DNA from: Methylobacterium hispanicum
Lineage (GTDB): Bacteria > Pseudomonadota > Alphaproteobacteria > Rhizobiales > Beijerinckiaceae
DNA length: 50,725 nt
Direction of reading: 5' to 3'
NCBI RefSeq assembly: GCF_022179285.1
Contig: NZ_BPQO01000039.1
Span: forward strand, 1 to 50,725
The notes under the pieces were generated by a model. It was given only the letters and a program-made list of their open reading frames with translations, ran no database searches and was not told where the DNA came from. Positions 6,808 to 17,047 of the stretch are shown in pieces (position 1 is the stretch's first letter; every line of letters starts with the position of its first letter). The position numbers were made by a program, and so were the translations under genes.

Positions 6808-9018
6808 TCACACGCCCTTCAGGCCGGCGAGGTCGAGGGGCAGCGCGCGCAGGCGCTGGCCGGTCGCCGCGAAGACCGCGTTGGAGATGGCAGGCGCCAG
6901 GACCGGGACGCCCGGCTCGCCGATGCCGGTCGGCGCCGCCTGGCTCGGCACGATGTGCACCGCGACCTCCGGCATCTCGCTCATCCGGGTCGGTTCGTAG
7001 GCGTCGAAGTTCCGTTCCTGCACCACGCCGTCCTTCAGGGTGACGCGGTTGCGCAGGACCGAGGAGAGCGCGAAGCCGACCGCGCCCTCGACCTGCGCCC
7101 GCACGATGTCCGGGTTGACCGCGATGCCGACATCGACCGCCGCCACGATCCGGTTGACCTTGATGCTGCCGGCGCCCGCGGTGACGTCGGCCACCATGGC
7201 CACGTAGGAGCCGAAGGATTCGTGGACGGCGACGCCGAGGGCGCGGCCCTTCTCGCTCTCCTGCGTCGCGCCCCAGCCCGCCTTCTCGGCCGCGAGCTTG
7301 AGCACCCCCGCGAGGCGCGGCGCGTTCGCCAGCAGCGAGAGGCGGTAGGCCACCGGATCGACCTTGGCGGCGTGGGCCAACTCGTCGATCATCACCTCCA
7401 TGGCGTGCGCCGTGTGGGTGTGGCCGACCGAGCGCCACCACAGCACCGGCACGCCCTCGCGGGCGTTGTGGACCTCGAAGCGGTAGGCCGGCAGGGCGTA
7501 GGGCGTGTCGGAGGCGCCCTCGACCGTGGTGCCGTCGACGCCGTTCTTCACCAGCATCGCCTCGAACGGCGAGCCGATCATGATCGACTTGCCGACCATG
7601 ACGTGCTGCCAGCCGGTCACCGCGCCCTTGGCGTCGAGGCCTGCCCGGATCTTGTGGTAGACGGTCGGGCGGTAGTAGCCGCCCGTCATGTCGTCCTCGC
7701 GGGTCCAGACGAGGTGCACGGGCGCCTTCGCGTCCCAGGCCTTCAGGATGTGGGCGGCCTCCGCGATGTAGTCGGCGGACGGCGTGGCGCGCCGGCCGAA
7801 GGAGCCGCCGGCCCACTGCGTGTGCAGCCGGACCTTGTCGGGGGTGACGCCGAGGATCGCGGCGGCGGTCGCCTGCTCGATCGTCTGGAACTGCAAGCCC
7901 GCATAGATGTCGTAGGTGCCGTCCGGCGCCCGCTCGATCGTGGCGTTCAAGGGCTCCATCGCGGCATGCGCCAGGTAGGGGAAGCTGAACTCCGCCTCCA
8001 GGACCTGGGCCGCGCCCTTGATGCCGGCGGCCGGGTCTCCGCGCTCGGAGGCGACGATGCCGGGGCGCTTGGCCGTCTCGCGGTACGCGGCCAGGATCGC
8101 GTCGGAGGAGCGGGTCTCGGCCGCGCTCTCGTCCCAGGTGACCTTCAGGGCCTCGCGGCCCTTCATCGCCGCCCAGGTGTCGCGGGCGATGACCGCGACG
8201 CCGCTCGGGACCGCCACCACGTCGATCACGCCCGCGACCTTGCGGGCGGCCGCGTCGTCGAAGCCCGTCACGGTGGCGCCGAAGCGCGGCGGGTGGGCGA
8301 CGACCGCCGTGACCTGGCCGGGGCGGCGCGTGTCGAGGGCGTAGACCGCGCTGCCGTCGGTCTTCATCTTCGAGTCGAGGCGCGGCACGCGCTGGCCGAT
8401 GAGCCGCCACTGGCCCGGGTCCTTCAGGCGCGGCTCCTGCGGCACGGGCAGCGAGGCGGCGGACGCCGCGAGTTCCCCGAAGCGGGCCTCCCGGTTCGAG
8501 CCCGCGTGGCGCACCGTGCCGTTCTCGACGGTGATCTCGGCCACCGGCACCTTCCAGGCGAAGGCGGCGGCGGCCACCAGCATCTCGCGGGCGGCGGCAC
8601 CCGCCTTGCGCAACTGCATCCAGGAATTGGCCACCGCGGTCGAGCCGCCGGTGCCCTGGATCGGGCCCATCAGCAGGTTGTTGTAGAGCGCGGCGTCGGC
8701 GGGCGCGAACTCGGTGCGGACCGTCGCCCAGTCGGCGTCGAGCTCGTCGGCCAGGATCGTGGCGAGGCCCGTGGTGTTGCCCTGGCCCATGTCGAGGTGC
8801 TTGACGATGACCGTCACGGTGTCGTCGGCCCCGATCCGCACGAAGGCGTTGGGCTGCGCCTTCACGGCGGCAAGGTCGGCGCCCGCGGCGCGCGCCTTGC
8901 CGAGATCGAGGCGGAAGCCGATCACGATGGCGCCGGCAGCGGCCGCCGCGCCGGTGAGGAAGCCGCGGCGGCTCGCGCGCGGCGAGGATTGGGTCGTCGG
9001 CTGACGGATCTTCAGCAT
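6808..9018 (-). CDS. Xanthine dehydrogenase-family molybdopterin-binding subunit (isoquinoline 1-oxidoreductase beta-like)
   Basis: Large subunit, 736 aa, of a molybdenum hydroxylase that would hydroxylate an N-heterocycle or aldehyde using water. The N-terminus carries a Tat signal (ASRRGFLTGAAAAAGAI, residues 14-30), so the enzyme is probably exported folded. Seen further: DMGQGNTTGLATI near residue 76, WAGGSFGRRA near the middle (molybdopterin-binding region), and the C-terminal GIGEPGVPVLAPAI containing the catalytic-Glu GxGE motif. The architecture matches IorB rather than xanthine dehydrogenase. The 2Fe-2S subunit lies just upstream (21 bp); no cytochrome or XdhC-type chaperone is in the window. 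The true substrate is unknown. Confidence 0.88.
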   Translation of the reverse strand: MLKIRQPTTQSSPRASRRGFLTGAAAAAGAIVIGFRLDLGKARAAGADLAAVKAQPNAFVRIGADDTVTVIVKHLDMGQGNTTGLATILADELDADWATVRTEFAPADAALYNNLLMGPIQGTGGSTAVANSWMQLRKAGAAAREMLVAAAAFAWKVPVAEITVENGTVRHAGSNREARFGELAASAASLPVPQEPRLKDPGQWRLIGQRVPRLDSKMKTDGSAVYALDTRRPGQVTAVVAHPPRFGATVTGFDDAAARKVAGVIDVVAVPSGVAVIARDTWAAMKGREALKVTWDESAAETRSSDAILAAYRETAKRPGIVASERGDPAAGIKGAAQVLEAEFSFPYLAHAAMEPLNATIERAPDGTYDIYAGLQFQTIEQATAAAILGVTPDKVRLHTQWAGGSFGRRATPSADYIAEAAHILKAWDAKAPVHLVWTREDDMTGGYYRPTVYHKIRAGLDAKGAVTGWQHVMVGKSIMIGSPFEAMLVKNGVDGTTVEGASDTPYALPAYRFEVHNAREGVPVLWWRSVGHTHTAHAMEVMIDELAHAAKVDPVAYRLSLLANAPRLAGVLKLAAEKAGWGATQESEKGRALGVAVHESFGSYVAMVADVTAGAGSIKVNRIVAAVDVGIAVNPDIVRAQVEGAVGFALSSVLRNRVTLKDGVVQERNFDAYEPTRMSEMPEVAVHIVPSQAAPTGIGEPGVPVLAPAISNAVFAATGQRLRALPLDLAGLKGV

Positions 9019-9039
9019 GGGGGTGCTCCGGTCAGGACG

Positions 9040-9495
9040 TCAGGCGAGGGAGCGGGCGGCTTCGTGGATCGCCGCCCGGATGCGCTGGTAGGTGCCGCAG
9101 CGGCAGATGTTGCCGTCCATGGCGCCGTCGATGTCGGCGTCGGTCGGCTTCGGGTTGCCGGCGAGCAGACCGATCGCCGACATGATCTGGCCCGACTGGC
9201 AGTAGCCGCACTGCACGACGTCGAGCTTGCGCCACGCGCCCTGCACCGCCTCGGCCACGCGGCCCGAGACGCCCTCGATCGTGGTGATCTGCGCGTCGCC
9301 CACGTCCCCGATCCGGGTCTGGCAGGCGCGGGCCGGCTGCCCGTCGAGGTGGACCGTGCAGGCGCCGCACTGGGCGATGCCGCAGCCGTACTTGGTGCCC
9401 GTCTTGTCGAGGCGGTCGCGCAGCACCCAGAGGAGCGGCATGTCGGGATCGGCCTCGACCTCGTGCGTCGTGCCGTTGACGGTGAGCTTGACCAT
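9040..9495 (-). CDS. (2Fe-2S)-binding subunit of molybdenum hydroxylase (isoquinoline 1-oxidoreductase alpha-like)
   Basis: A 151-aa electron-transfer subunit with two iron-sulfur clusters. The plant-type ferredoxin cluster ligands are C38, C43, C46 and C58 (YGCGIAQCGACTV..ARAC). The second, all-helical cluster uses QCGYC and ICRCG. ATG 9495 gives MVKLTVNG, the usual start; the open frame further upstream has no homologous look. It pairs with the downstream molybdopterin subunit in one operon. It has no signal peptide of its own and would be carried out with the Tat-tagged partner. The gene is divergent to a histidine kinase across 226 bp. Confidence 0.92.
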   Translation of the reverse strand: MVKLTVNGTTHEVEADPDMPLLWVLRDRLDKTGTKYGCGIAQCGACTVHLDGQPARACQTRIGDVGDAQITTIEGVSGRVAEAVQGAWRKLDVVQCGYCQSGQIMSAIGLLAGNPKPTDADIDGAMDGNICRCGTYQRIRAAIHEAARSLA

Positions 9496-9721
9496 CCGAA
9501 CCCTCCCCTGGATCGCGGACCCTACAACCGGGTGAGCGTTAATCCGCTCCGCATCCCATGCATGTGCGCCGGAGCACGCAACCTCCGCGTGAATCGCCGA
9601 TGCGCGGGTTGCGGACAATCCGAGGGGTCGCGGCAGGCCGTTCTTAACACATCCGACCCATTCTGGCGCAGGCGGCCGGGAACGGGCCGCGGCCTTCTCC
9701 TGCGCAGCGTTCAAGGGTTCG

Positions 9722-11220
<1,499 letters not shown>

Positions 11221-11227
<7 letters not shown>

Positions 11228-11260
11228 GCGGGCCTGAGTGGTCCTGAGCGGGCCTGATCC
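11221..11260. repeat. Four 10-bp tandem repeats across the kinase stop codon
   Basis: Consecutive decamers GGCCTGAGCG, GGCCTGAGTG, GTCCTGAGCG and GGCCTGATCC. The kinase stop TGA (11225-11227) lies in the first unit, and each later unit repeats the TGA in another frame. Direct observation; function unknown. Confidence 0.75.
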
Positions 11261-11889
11261 TCGCCCGGTCGTCGCCCGGCCCGTGCGGACACCCGCCGGA
11301 TGCGCTCGGGCGCGCATTCGCCGGCCCGAGGAGGGTGGAGATTCGGGAGGATCCGGCATCCGCGGGCATTCTCGTGCCGGCTCGCGATCGAAGCCCGGAA
11401 GCCTTACAGAATGCCCCGCCCCGCATCGGCGGCAGGACAGTGTTCGGCGCTGCAAAAGCGGTTCCGCCCGCTCCCGGTGCATGCGTGGCGCGGCCGCGGC
11501 GAGTGGTTTTGCGTAATACGCATGAACAGGCCCAGAACAGGGCACGGAACGTCGGCCGGATGAGTTGCCATGCTGCGATGCACAAAGAGTTTGTGCGTGG
11601 CAGCATTTGGCGTGGCGCGAGCTGGACTGGGGATCTGCGCTGCCCTGTCGCGGGTAGAAGCGGCAAGACGGATTGACGGCGCTCAAATTTCTCTTAGAGT
11701 TCGTTCAAGCTTCGGTTTCGAGGGGCTGGCCGAAGGGATGGCCGGCTCTGGTTCGGTGCTCGTTCGGCACCGTGAGAGCGACCCGCTACCGAGGCGTAAT
11801 GGTATCCCTGTCGCAAACAGCAGGTCAGGTCTCGCCGTCGCGGGCTGAACACCCGTGGCCAGGGCCTCAAAGACTTGTCGGAGGAATCC
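11261..11889 (+). promoter_or_regulatory. Long xoxF upstream regulatory region
   Basis: About 630 bp without a convincing gene. It contains two clean palindromes: TGCGTA-A-TACGCA at 11510-11522 and GCACAAA-GAG-TTTGTGC at 11580-11596. A promoter-like pair, TTGACG (11673-11678) and TAGAGT (11695-11700) with a 16-bp spacer, would leave a 5' leader of about 180 nt. The xoxF ribosome-binding site GGAGGA is at 11879-11884. Short open frames here lack coding character. Promoter assignment is inferred. Confidence 0.5.
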
Positions 11890-13695
11890 ATGAGAGCGGT
11901 TCATCTTCTCGCCCTCGGTGCAGGCGTCGCGGCGTTCGCTGCCCCGGCCCTGGCCAATGACAGCGTCATGAAGGGCATCGCCAACCCGGCGGAGCAGGTG
12001 CTTCAGACGGTCGACTACGCCAACACGCGCTATTCCAAGCTCGACCAGATCAACGCCTCGAACGTGAAGAACCTCCAGGTCGCCTGGACCTTCTCGACCG
12101 GCGTGCTGCGCGGCCACGAGGGCTCGCCCCTCGTCGTCGGCAACATGATGTACGTCCACACCCCCTTCCCGAACATCGTCTACGCGCTCGACCTCGACAA
12201 CGAGGCCAAGATCGTCTGGAAGTACGAGCCCAAGCAGGATCCGTCCGTGATCCCGGTGATGTGCTGCGACACGGTGAACCGTGGTCTGGCCTACGCCGAC
12301 GGCACCATCATCCTGCACCAGGCCGACACCACGGTCGTGTCGCTCGACGCCAAGACCGGCAAGGTCAACTGGTCGGTCGTGAACGGCGACCCGAAGAAGG
12401 GCGAGACCAACACCGCGACCGTCCTGCCGGTCAAGGACAAGGTTATCGTCGGCATCTCGGGCGGCGAGTTCGGCGTGCAGTGCCACGTCACCGCCTACGA
12501 CCTGAAGTCGGGCAAGAAGGTGTGGCGCGGCTACTCGATGGGTCCGGACGATCAGCTGCTCGTCGACCCGGAGAAGACCACCTCGCTCGGCAAGCCGATC
12601 GGCAAGGACTCCTCGCTGAAGACCTGGGAAGGCGATCAGTGGAAGACCGGCGGCGGCTGCACCTGGGGCTGGTTCTCGTACGACCCGAAGCTCGACCTGG
12701 TCTATTACGGCTCGGGCAACCCCTCGACCTGGAACCCGAAGCAGCGTCCGGGCGACAACAAGTGGTCCATGACGATCTGGGCGCGTAACCCGGACACCGG
12801 CATGACCAAGTGGGTCTACCAGATGACCCCGCACGACGAGTGGGACTTCGACGGCATCAACGAGATGATCCTTACCGACCAGAAGGTCGACGGCAAGGAT
12901 CGTCCGCTGCTGACCCACTTCGACCGCAACGGCTTCGGCTACACCCTGGACCGCGCGACCGGCGAACTCCTCGTCGCCGAGAAGTTCGATCCGGTGGTGA
13001 ACTGGGCCACCAAGGTCGACATGGACAAGGGTTCGAAGACCTACGGCCGTCCGCTGGTCGTGTCGAAGTACTCGACCGAGCAGAACGGCGAGGACGTGAA
13101 CTCGAAGGGCATCTGCCCGGCGGCGCTCGGCACCAAGGACCAGCAGCCGGCGGCCTACTCGCCCAAGACCAACCTGTTCTACGTGCCCACCAACCACGTC
13201 TGCATGGACTACGAGCCGTTCCGGGTGAGCTACACCCCGGGCCAGCCCTACGTCGGTGCGACCCTGTCGATGTACCCCGCCCCCGGCTCGCACGGCGGCA
13301 TGGGTAACTTCATCGCCTGGGACGGCGTCAACGGTAAGATCAAGTGGTCGAACGCCGAGCAGTTCTCGGTGTGGTCGGGCGCTCTTGCCACCGCCGGCGA
13401 CGTGGTCTTCTACGGTACCCTCGAGGGCTACCTGAAGGCGGTCGACTCGAAGACGGGCAAGGAGCTGTACAAGTTCAAGACCCCGTCGGGCATCATCGGC
13501 AACGTGATGACCTACCAGCACAAGGGCAAGCAGTACGTGGGCGTCCTCTCGGGCGTCGGCGGCTGGGCCGGCATCGGCCTCGCGGCCGGCCTGACCGACC
13601 CGAATGCCGGTCTCGGCGCGGTCGGCGGCTACGCGGCCCTGTCGAACTACACCAACCTCGGCGGTCAGCTGACCGTGTTCGCGCTGCCGAACTAA
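11890..13695 (+). CDS. xoxF: Lanthanide-dependent methanol dehydrogenase XoxF
   Basis: Periplasmic PQQ quinoprotein of 601 aa that oxidises methanol, handing electrons to XoxG. Seen: Sec signal peptide (residues 1-22, ..APALA/ND), the vicinal cysteine pair C125-C126, repeated beta-propeller tryptophan-docking segments such as AKTGKVNW and DSKTGKELYKF, and D319-F-D321. The second aspartate of D-x-D is the extra lanthanide ligand that separates XoxF from calcium-dependent MxaF, which has Ala there. ATG 11890 is preceded by GGAGGA at 6-11 bp. Codon use is strongly biased to GC-ending optimal codons, with frequent CGT and GGT unlike its neighbours, suggesting high expression. It heads xoxF-xoxG-xoxJ. 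The match in length and sequence to XoxF1 of Methylobacterium extorquens is from memory. Confidence 0.98.
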   Translation: MRAVHLLALGAGVAAFAAPALANDSVMKGIANPAEQVLQTVDYANTRYSKLDQINASNVKNLQVAWTFSTGVLRGHEGSPLVVGNMMYVHTPFPNIVYALDLDNEAKIVWKYEPKQDPSVIPVMCCDTVNRGLAYADGTIILHQADTTVVSLDAKTGKVNWSVVNGDPKKGETNTATVLPVKDKVIVGISGGEFGVQCHVTAYDLKSGKKVWRGYSMGPDDQLLVDPEKTTSLGKPIGKDSSLKTWEGDQWKTGGGCTWGWFSYDPKLDLVYYGSGNPSTWNPKQRPGDNKWSMTIWARNPDTGMTKWVYQMTPHDEWDFDGINEMILTDQKVDGKDRPLLTHFDRNGFGYTLDRATGELLVAEKFDPVVNWATKVDMDKGSKTYGRPLVVSKYSTEQNGEDVNSKGICPAALGTKDQQPAAYSPKTNLFYVPTNHVCMDYEPFRVSYTPGQPYVGATLSMYPAPGSHGGMGNFIAWDGVNGKIKWSNAEQFSVWSGALATAGDVVFYGTLEGYLKAVDSKTGKELYKFKTPSGIIGNVMTYQHKGKQYVGVLSGVGGWAGIGLAAGLTDPNAGLGAVGGYAALSNYTNLGGQLTVFALPN

Positions 13696-13722
13696 TCGGT
13701 CGCGGGTCTCAGGGGTGAATGG

Positions 13723-13750
13723 GTACCGGCGCGGGCTTCCGCGCCGGTAC
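13723..13750 (+). terminator. Intergenic hairpin between xoxF and xoxG (partial terminator or mRNA stabiliser)
   Basis: Perfect 10-bp stem GTACCGGCGC (13723-13732) and GCGCCGGTAC (13741-13750) with an 8-nt loop, starting 27 bp after the xoxF stop. It is followed by only a weak T-rich stretch (TCTTATG), so it may attenuate rather than fully stop transcription, or protect the xoxF 3' end. Confidence 0.7.
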
Positions 13751-13831
13751 TCTTATGATTAGACTGTTCCTCAAGAAGGCCGGCCCCGAACGGTGGAATG
13801 GCACGGCCAAAGGTCCAGGGAGAAACATCCG

Positions 13832-14446
13832 TTGAACCACCTCAGCACGTTCGTCACGCGGCCGCTCGTGGCTGCCCTCGCCCTAGCAACCGTCAACGTG
13901 GTTGCCGTACATGCTGAGGATGCCAAGCCTGCCGATCCCGCCCTCGCCAACTCGCTCAACCCGAACGACAAGACCGCCGAGCAGGACGAGAAGCTCCTCA
14001 AGCGCGACGCGGCCGTGAAGGTCGAGGACGGCAAGTACTTCGACGCCGAAGGTCACCCGACCTTCCACGTCACCAACGAGGGCAAGAAGTTCGACTGGTA
14101 CGCCTATTCGGGCTACCGCCGCTATCACGCCGAGTGCCACGTCTGCCACGGCCCGGACGGCATGGGCTCGACCTACGCGCCCGCCCTCAAGGATTCGCTG
14201 AAGCGCCTGTCCTACGAGGAGTTCATCGGCATCATCGCCGGCGGCCGCCAGAACCACACCGCGGGCGGCGGCGAGAGCGTGATGCCGGCCTTCGGCGACA
14301 ACAAGAACGTCATGTGCTACGCCGACGACCTCTACGTCTACCTGAAGGCGCGCGCCGCGGGCGCCATGGGCCGCGTCCGTCCGAGCGACAAGGAGGACAA
14401 GCCCGAGGCCGCCAAGAAGGCCGAGAAGGAGTGCCTGGGCGGCTGA
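13832..14446 (+). CDS. xoxG: c-type cytochrome XoxG (electron acceptor of XoxF)
   Basis: Periplasmic cytochrome cL-type protein of 204 aa. Seen: signal peptide (residues 1-28, ..VVAVHA/ED), one haem-binding CHVCH (C102, C105, H106) followed by GPDGMGSTYAP, a candidate axial methionine in SVMPAFGDN, and a charged Lys/Glu-rich tail. I chose TTG 13832 because it has AGGGAG 9 bp upstream and gives a compact signal peptide; a GTG at 13793 in the same frame would add 13 charged residues before the signal. Its stop overlaps the xoxJ start by one base (TGATG). It lies downstream of the hairpin after xoxF. Role is from the known family. Confidence 0.94.
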   Translation: MNHLSTFVTRPLVAALALATVNVVAVHAEDAKPADPALANSLNPNDKTAEQDEKLLKRDAAVKVEDGKYFDAEGHPTFHVTNEGKKFDWYAYSGYRRYHAECHVCHGPDGMGSTYAPALKDSLKRLSYEEFIGIIAGGRQNHTAGGGESVMPAFGDNKNVMCYADDLYVYLKARAAGAMGRVRPSDKEDKPEAAKKAEKECLGG

Positions 14447-15309
14447 TGACGCCCCGCGCGACCGCCACGGCTGCCGCCTGCGCGCTCCTGCTTCTGGCAG
14501 GAGCGCGCGAGGCTCCGGCGCAGCACCTGCCCGACCTCGTCACCACCGACACGCTGCGCGTTTGCGGCGACCCGGGCAACATGCCGTTCTCCCAGCGCAA
14601 GGAGGACGGGTTCGAGAACCGGATCGCGGCGATCGTCGCGGACGAACTGAAGGTCAAGGTCCGGTACTACTGGCTGACGCAGGGGCCGGGCTTCGTGCGC
14701 AACACGCTGGGCACCGGCCTGTGCGACCTCATCATCGGCTCCGCGTTCGGCAGCGAGCTCGTCCAGAGCACCAATCCCTACTACCGCTCCGCCTACACGC
14801 TGGTGACGCGCCGCGGCGAGTTCACCGACGTGACCGGGCTCGACGATGCCCGCCTCAAGGGCAAGCGCATCGGCGTGATCGCCGGCACGCCGCCGGTCAA
14901 CCGGATGGGCGATCTCGGCCTGATCTCCGGGATGAAGGCCTACGCGCCCTACCAGCTCGACCCCGCCCGCCCGCACCAGACGGTCTCGGCCGAGGTGATC
15001 TCCGACCTCGCCGATGGCGCGATCGACGCCGCGGTGATCTGGGGTCCGGCCGCGGGCTGGCTCGCCAAGCAGGCGGCGGCGCGCACGGGCAAGCCCCTCG
15101 ACGTGGTGCCCCTCCTCAAGGAGCCCGACCGCCCCGCCATGACCTACCGGATCGGCATGGGCGTGCGGCTCGGCGAGGACGACTGGAAGCGCCAGCTCAA
15201 CACGATCCTGCGCAAGCGCCGCGACGACATCGAGCGCGTGCTGCGGGAGTTCGACGTGCCGCTGCTCGACGAGAACGACAACCGGCTGCTGGAGCCGGGC
15301 AAGCCGTAG
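14446..15309 (+). CDS. xoxJ: Periplasmic substrate-binding-like protein XoxJ
   Basis: A 287-aa periplasmic protein with the fold of a type 2 solute-binding protein (SBP_bac_3-like). Seen: signal peptide (residues 1-25, ..APAQ), LRVCGDPGNMPFSQ opening the first lobe, GLCDLIIGS, and ISDLADGAIDAAVIWGPAAGW in the second. XoxJ/MoxJ family proteins accompany methanol dehydrogenase genes and are thought to assist activation or maturation of the enzyme, not uptake; there is no transporter here. Its ATG overlaps the xoxG stop (TGATG), so coupling is likely. The next gene is convergent and 24 bp away, ending the operon. Confidence 0.93.
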   Translation: MTPRATATAAACALLLLAGAREAPAQHLPDLVTTDTLRVCGDPGNMPFSQRKEDGFENRIAAIVADELKVKVRYYWLTQGPGFVRNTLGTGLCDLIIGSAFGSELVQSTNPYYRSAYTLVTRRGEFTDVTGLDDARLKGKRIGVIAGTPPVNRMGDLGLISGMKAYAPYQLDPARPHQTVSAEVISDLADGAIDAAVIWGPAAGWLAKQAAARTGKPLDVVPLLKEPDRPAMTYRIGMGVRLGEDDWKRQLNTILRKRRDDIERVLREFDVPLLDENDNRLLEPGKP

Positions 15310-15333
15310 GCAGGGAGTCTCCTCCCCGGGGGC

Positions 15334-16080
15334 CTAACCTTCCCCGCGGCCTCGCGTCAGGGCCTTCAGCGCTCCGCGCACCGTGCGCACGTCCTGCTCG
15401 GTCATTGCCATGCGGTGGAGCATGTCGCGCATGTTGCGGGCGATGATCTCGCGCTTCTCGGGCGGGTAGAAGCCGGCGCCGTCGAGCGCCGCCTCCAGGC
15501 TGCCGAACAGCGAGAGCAGGGCCTCCCGCGTCGCGGGGGGCGAGAGCATCTCGCCCGAGAAGGGGAGTCGCGCCCGGCCGCTGGCGCGCCGCCACGCATA
15601 GGCCGTCAGCAGCACCCCCTGCGCGAGGTTGAGCGAGGGGAAGTCCGGCGAGACCGGAAAGGTCACGATCGCGTCGGCGTACGAGACCTCATCGTTGGTG
15701 AGCCCGACGCGCTCGCGCCCGAACAGCACGCCGACGCGCTGGCCCGCGCGGGCGCAGACCGCCTCCATCGCCTCCTCGGGGCCGTAGACGCGCTTCATCT
15801 GCCCGCGCTCGCGCGCCGTGGTGGCGAGCACGTGGTGGAGGTCGGCGATCGCTTCCGGGACGCTGGCGTGGACGGTCGCGGCGTCGAGGACGTGCGTCGC
15901 GCCCGAGGCCGCCTCGCGCACGCCCTTCTTGGGCCAGCCGTTCTTCGGATTGACGAGGCGCAGTTCCGTGAGGCCGAAATTCGCCATGGCGCGGGCCGTC
16001 ATGCCGATGTTCTCGGCGAGCTGCGGCTCGACGAGGATGATGGCGGGGGCGACGCCCGGTGGGATCTCGAGGCTCTTCAT
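15334..16080 (-). CDS. RNA methyltransferase, SpoU/TrmH family (TrmJ-like)
   Basis: A 248-aa SPOUT methyltransferase. Seen: PAIILVEPQLAENIGMTARAMANFG at the N-terminus, the SAM-binding trefoil-knot motifs VGVLFGRERVGLTNDE (about residues 113-128) and FPSLNLAQGVLLTAY (about 150-165), and a helical C-terminal extension with FYPPEKREI. This combination is typical of TrmJ, which 2'-O-methylates tRNA position 32; other SpoU family members are possible. ATG 16080 was chosen because upstream in-frame sequence (to 16152) is not family-like. Confidence 0.88.
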   Translation of the reverse strand: MKSLEIPPGVAPAIILVEPQLAENIGMTARAMANFGLTELRLVNPKNGWPKKGVREAASGATHVLDAATVHASVPEAIADLHHVLATTARERGQMKRVYGPEEAMEAVCARAGQRVGVLFGRERVGLTNDEVSYADAIVTFPVSPDFPSLNLAQGVLLTAYAWRRASGRARLPFSGEMLSPPATREALLSLFGSLEAALDGAGFYPPEKREIIARNMRDMLHRMAMTEQDVRTVRGALKALTRGRGEG

Positions 16081-16228
16081 GGCGGACCGGCGATGGGGAC
16101 CGCGCCTCCCTAGCAACCAAACCGCGCGGGACCCAGCGGGAAGATGGGGCACGGGTGATGCGCGTGGGCGCCGCCCGGCCTAAGGGATCCTCCGCGCGGC
16201 CGCAGGAGGCCGGCGGGGAAGGCACACG

Positions 16229-16645
16229 ATGGCGCGCTGGCTGTTCAAATCCGAGCCCTCCACCTGGTCGTGGGACCAGCAGGTCGCGGCGGGCGCGGCC
16301 GGCACCTTCTGGAACGGGGTGCGCAACCACCTCGCCAAGAAGCAGCTCATGGCGATGCAGGTCGGCGAGCAGGGCTTCTTCTACCACTCGAACGAGGGCA
16401 AGGCGGTGGTTGGCATCGTGGAGGTGATCCGGCCCTACTACCCGGACCACACCGACGAGAGCGGCCGCTTCGGCATGGTCGACGTGCGCGCGGTCGAGGC
16501 GCTGCCACGCCCGGTGACGCTCGACGCCATCAAGGCCGAGAGCGCCCTGAAGGACATGGTGCTGGTCAACAATTCGCGCCTGTCGGTGCAGCCGGTGACC
16601 GAGGCGGAATGGGCGCTGGTCCGCCGGATGGGCGGGCTCGCTTGA
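16229..16645 (+). CDS. EVE domain-containing protein
   Basis: A 138-aa single-domain protein of the EVE/PUA-like family, close to human THYN1. Seen: RWLFKSEPSTWSW at the start, FWNGVRNHLAKKQL, GEQGFFYHSN, GIVEVI, and VNNSRLSVQPVT near the end. These domains bind modified bases in DNA or RNA and are common housekeeping genes in alphaproteobacteria, although some join restriction systems; no restriction gene is nearby here. The divergent TrmJ-like gene is 148 bp upstream. Confidence 0.92.
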   Translation: MARWLFKSEPSTWSWDQQVAAGAAGTFWNGVRNHLAKKQLMAMQVGEQGFFYHSNEGKAVVGIVEVIRPYYPDHTDESGRFGMVDVRAVEALPRPVTLDAIKAESALKDMVLVNNSRLSVQPVTEAEWALVRRMGGLA

Positions 16646-16653
16646 GGCCGGGG

Positions 16654-16941
16654 CTACAGCTCGCCGACCGGGCCGGTGCTCTCGAACTCCGCCTCGTCGC
16701 CGACGAGGTCGGTCACCGCGATGGCGAGCCGCCTTCCGTTGCGCAGGCGCAGCTGCGCGTCGGGCTCCAGCCAGATCGGGCGCAGGCCGGCATGGCGGCC
16801 CTTGAGTGTTCCGTGGGCGATGAGCTCGTCCCCGCGCCGCTCGAACAGCAGCCGGTAGCGCACGCGCACCGGAACGCAGCCCTCCGCGGAGACATGGCCG
16901 AGCCCCGTCAGCGTCTTCAGGACTTCGTTCGGTTCGGCCAT
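16654..16941 (-). CDS. Hypothetical protein, small beta-rich
   Basis: A 95-aa protein I do not recognise. It begins MAEPNEVLKTLTGLGHVS and reads as alternating beta strands (VRVRYRLLFERRGDELIAHGTLKG, LRPIWLEPDAQLRLRNGRRLAIAVTDL), with no signal peptide or membrane segment. It ends 9 bp from the convergent EVE gene. Coding character is supported by regular codon use and a sensible protein; function unknown. Confidence 0.7.
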   Translation of the reverse strand: MAEPNEVLKTLTGLGHVSAEGCVPVRVRYRLLFERRGDELIAHGTLKGRHAGLRPIWLEPDAQLRLRNGRRLAIAVTDLVGDEAEFESTGPVGEL

Positions 16942-17047
16942 GGGACGCGACGCGGGAGGGCGGGATGAAGCGGCAATCCCGTTGCCATTTAATCCCGTGC
17001 CTGCCCCCTGTCACGCCATCCCCCGCTACAGAGCGGGCGCTCCTGTC

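Noticed and set aside
9690..9720. Possible GGAAC..CGTT stress promoter before the histidine kinase
   Set aside because: The spacer is about 24 bp, too long for the GGAAC-N16/17-CGTT class.
11300..11848. Small open frames in the xoxF upstream region
   Set aside because: Overlapping in all frames, with irregular codon use, no ribosome-binding sites and no recognisable protein pattern.
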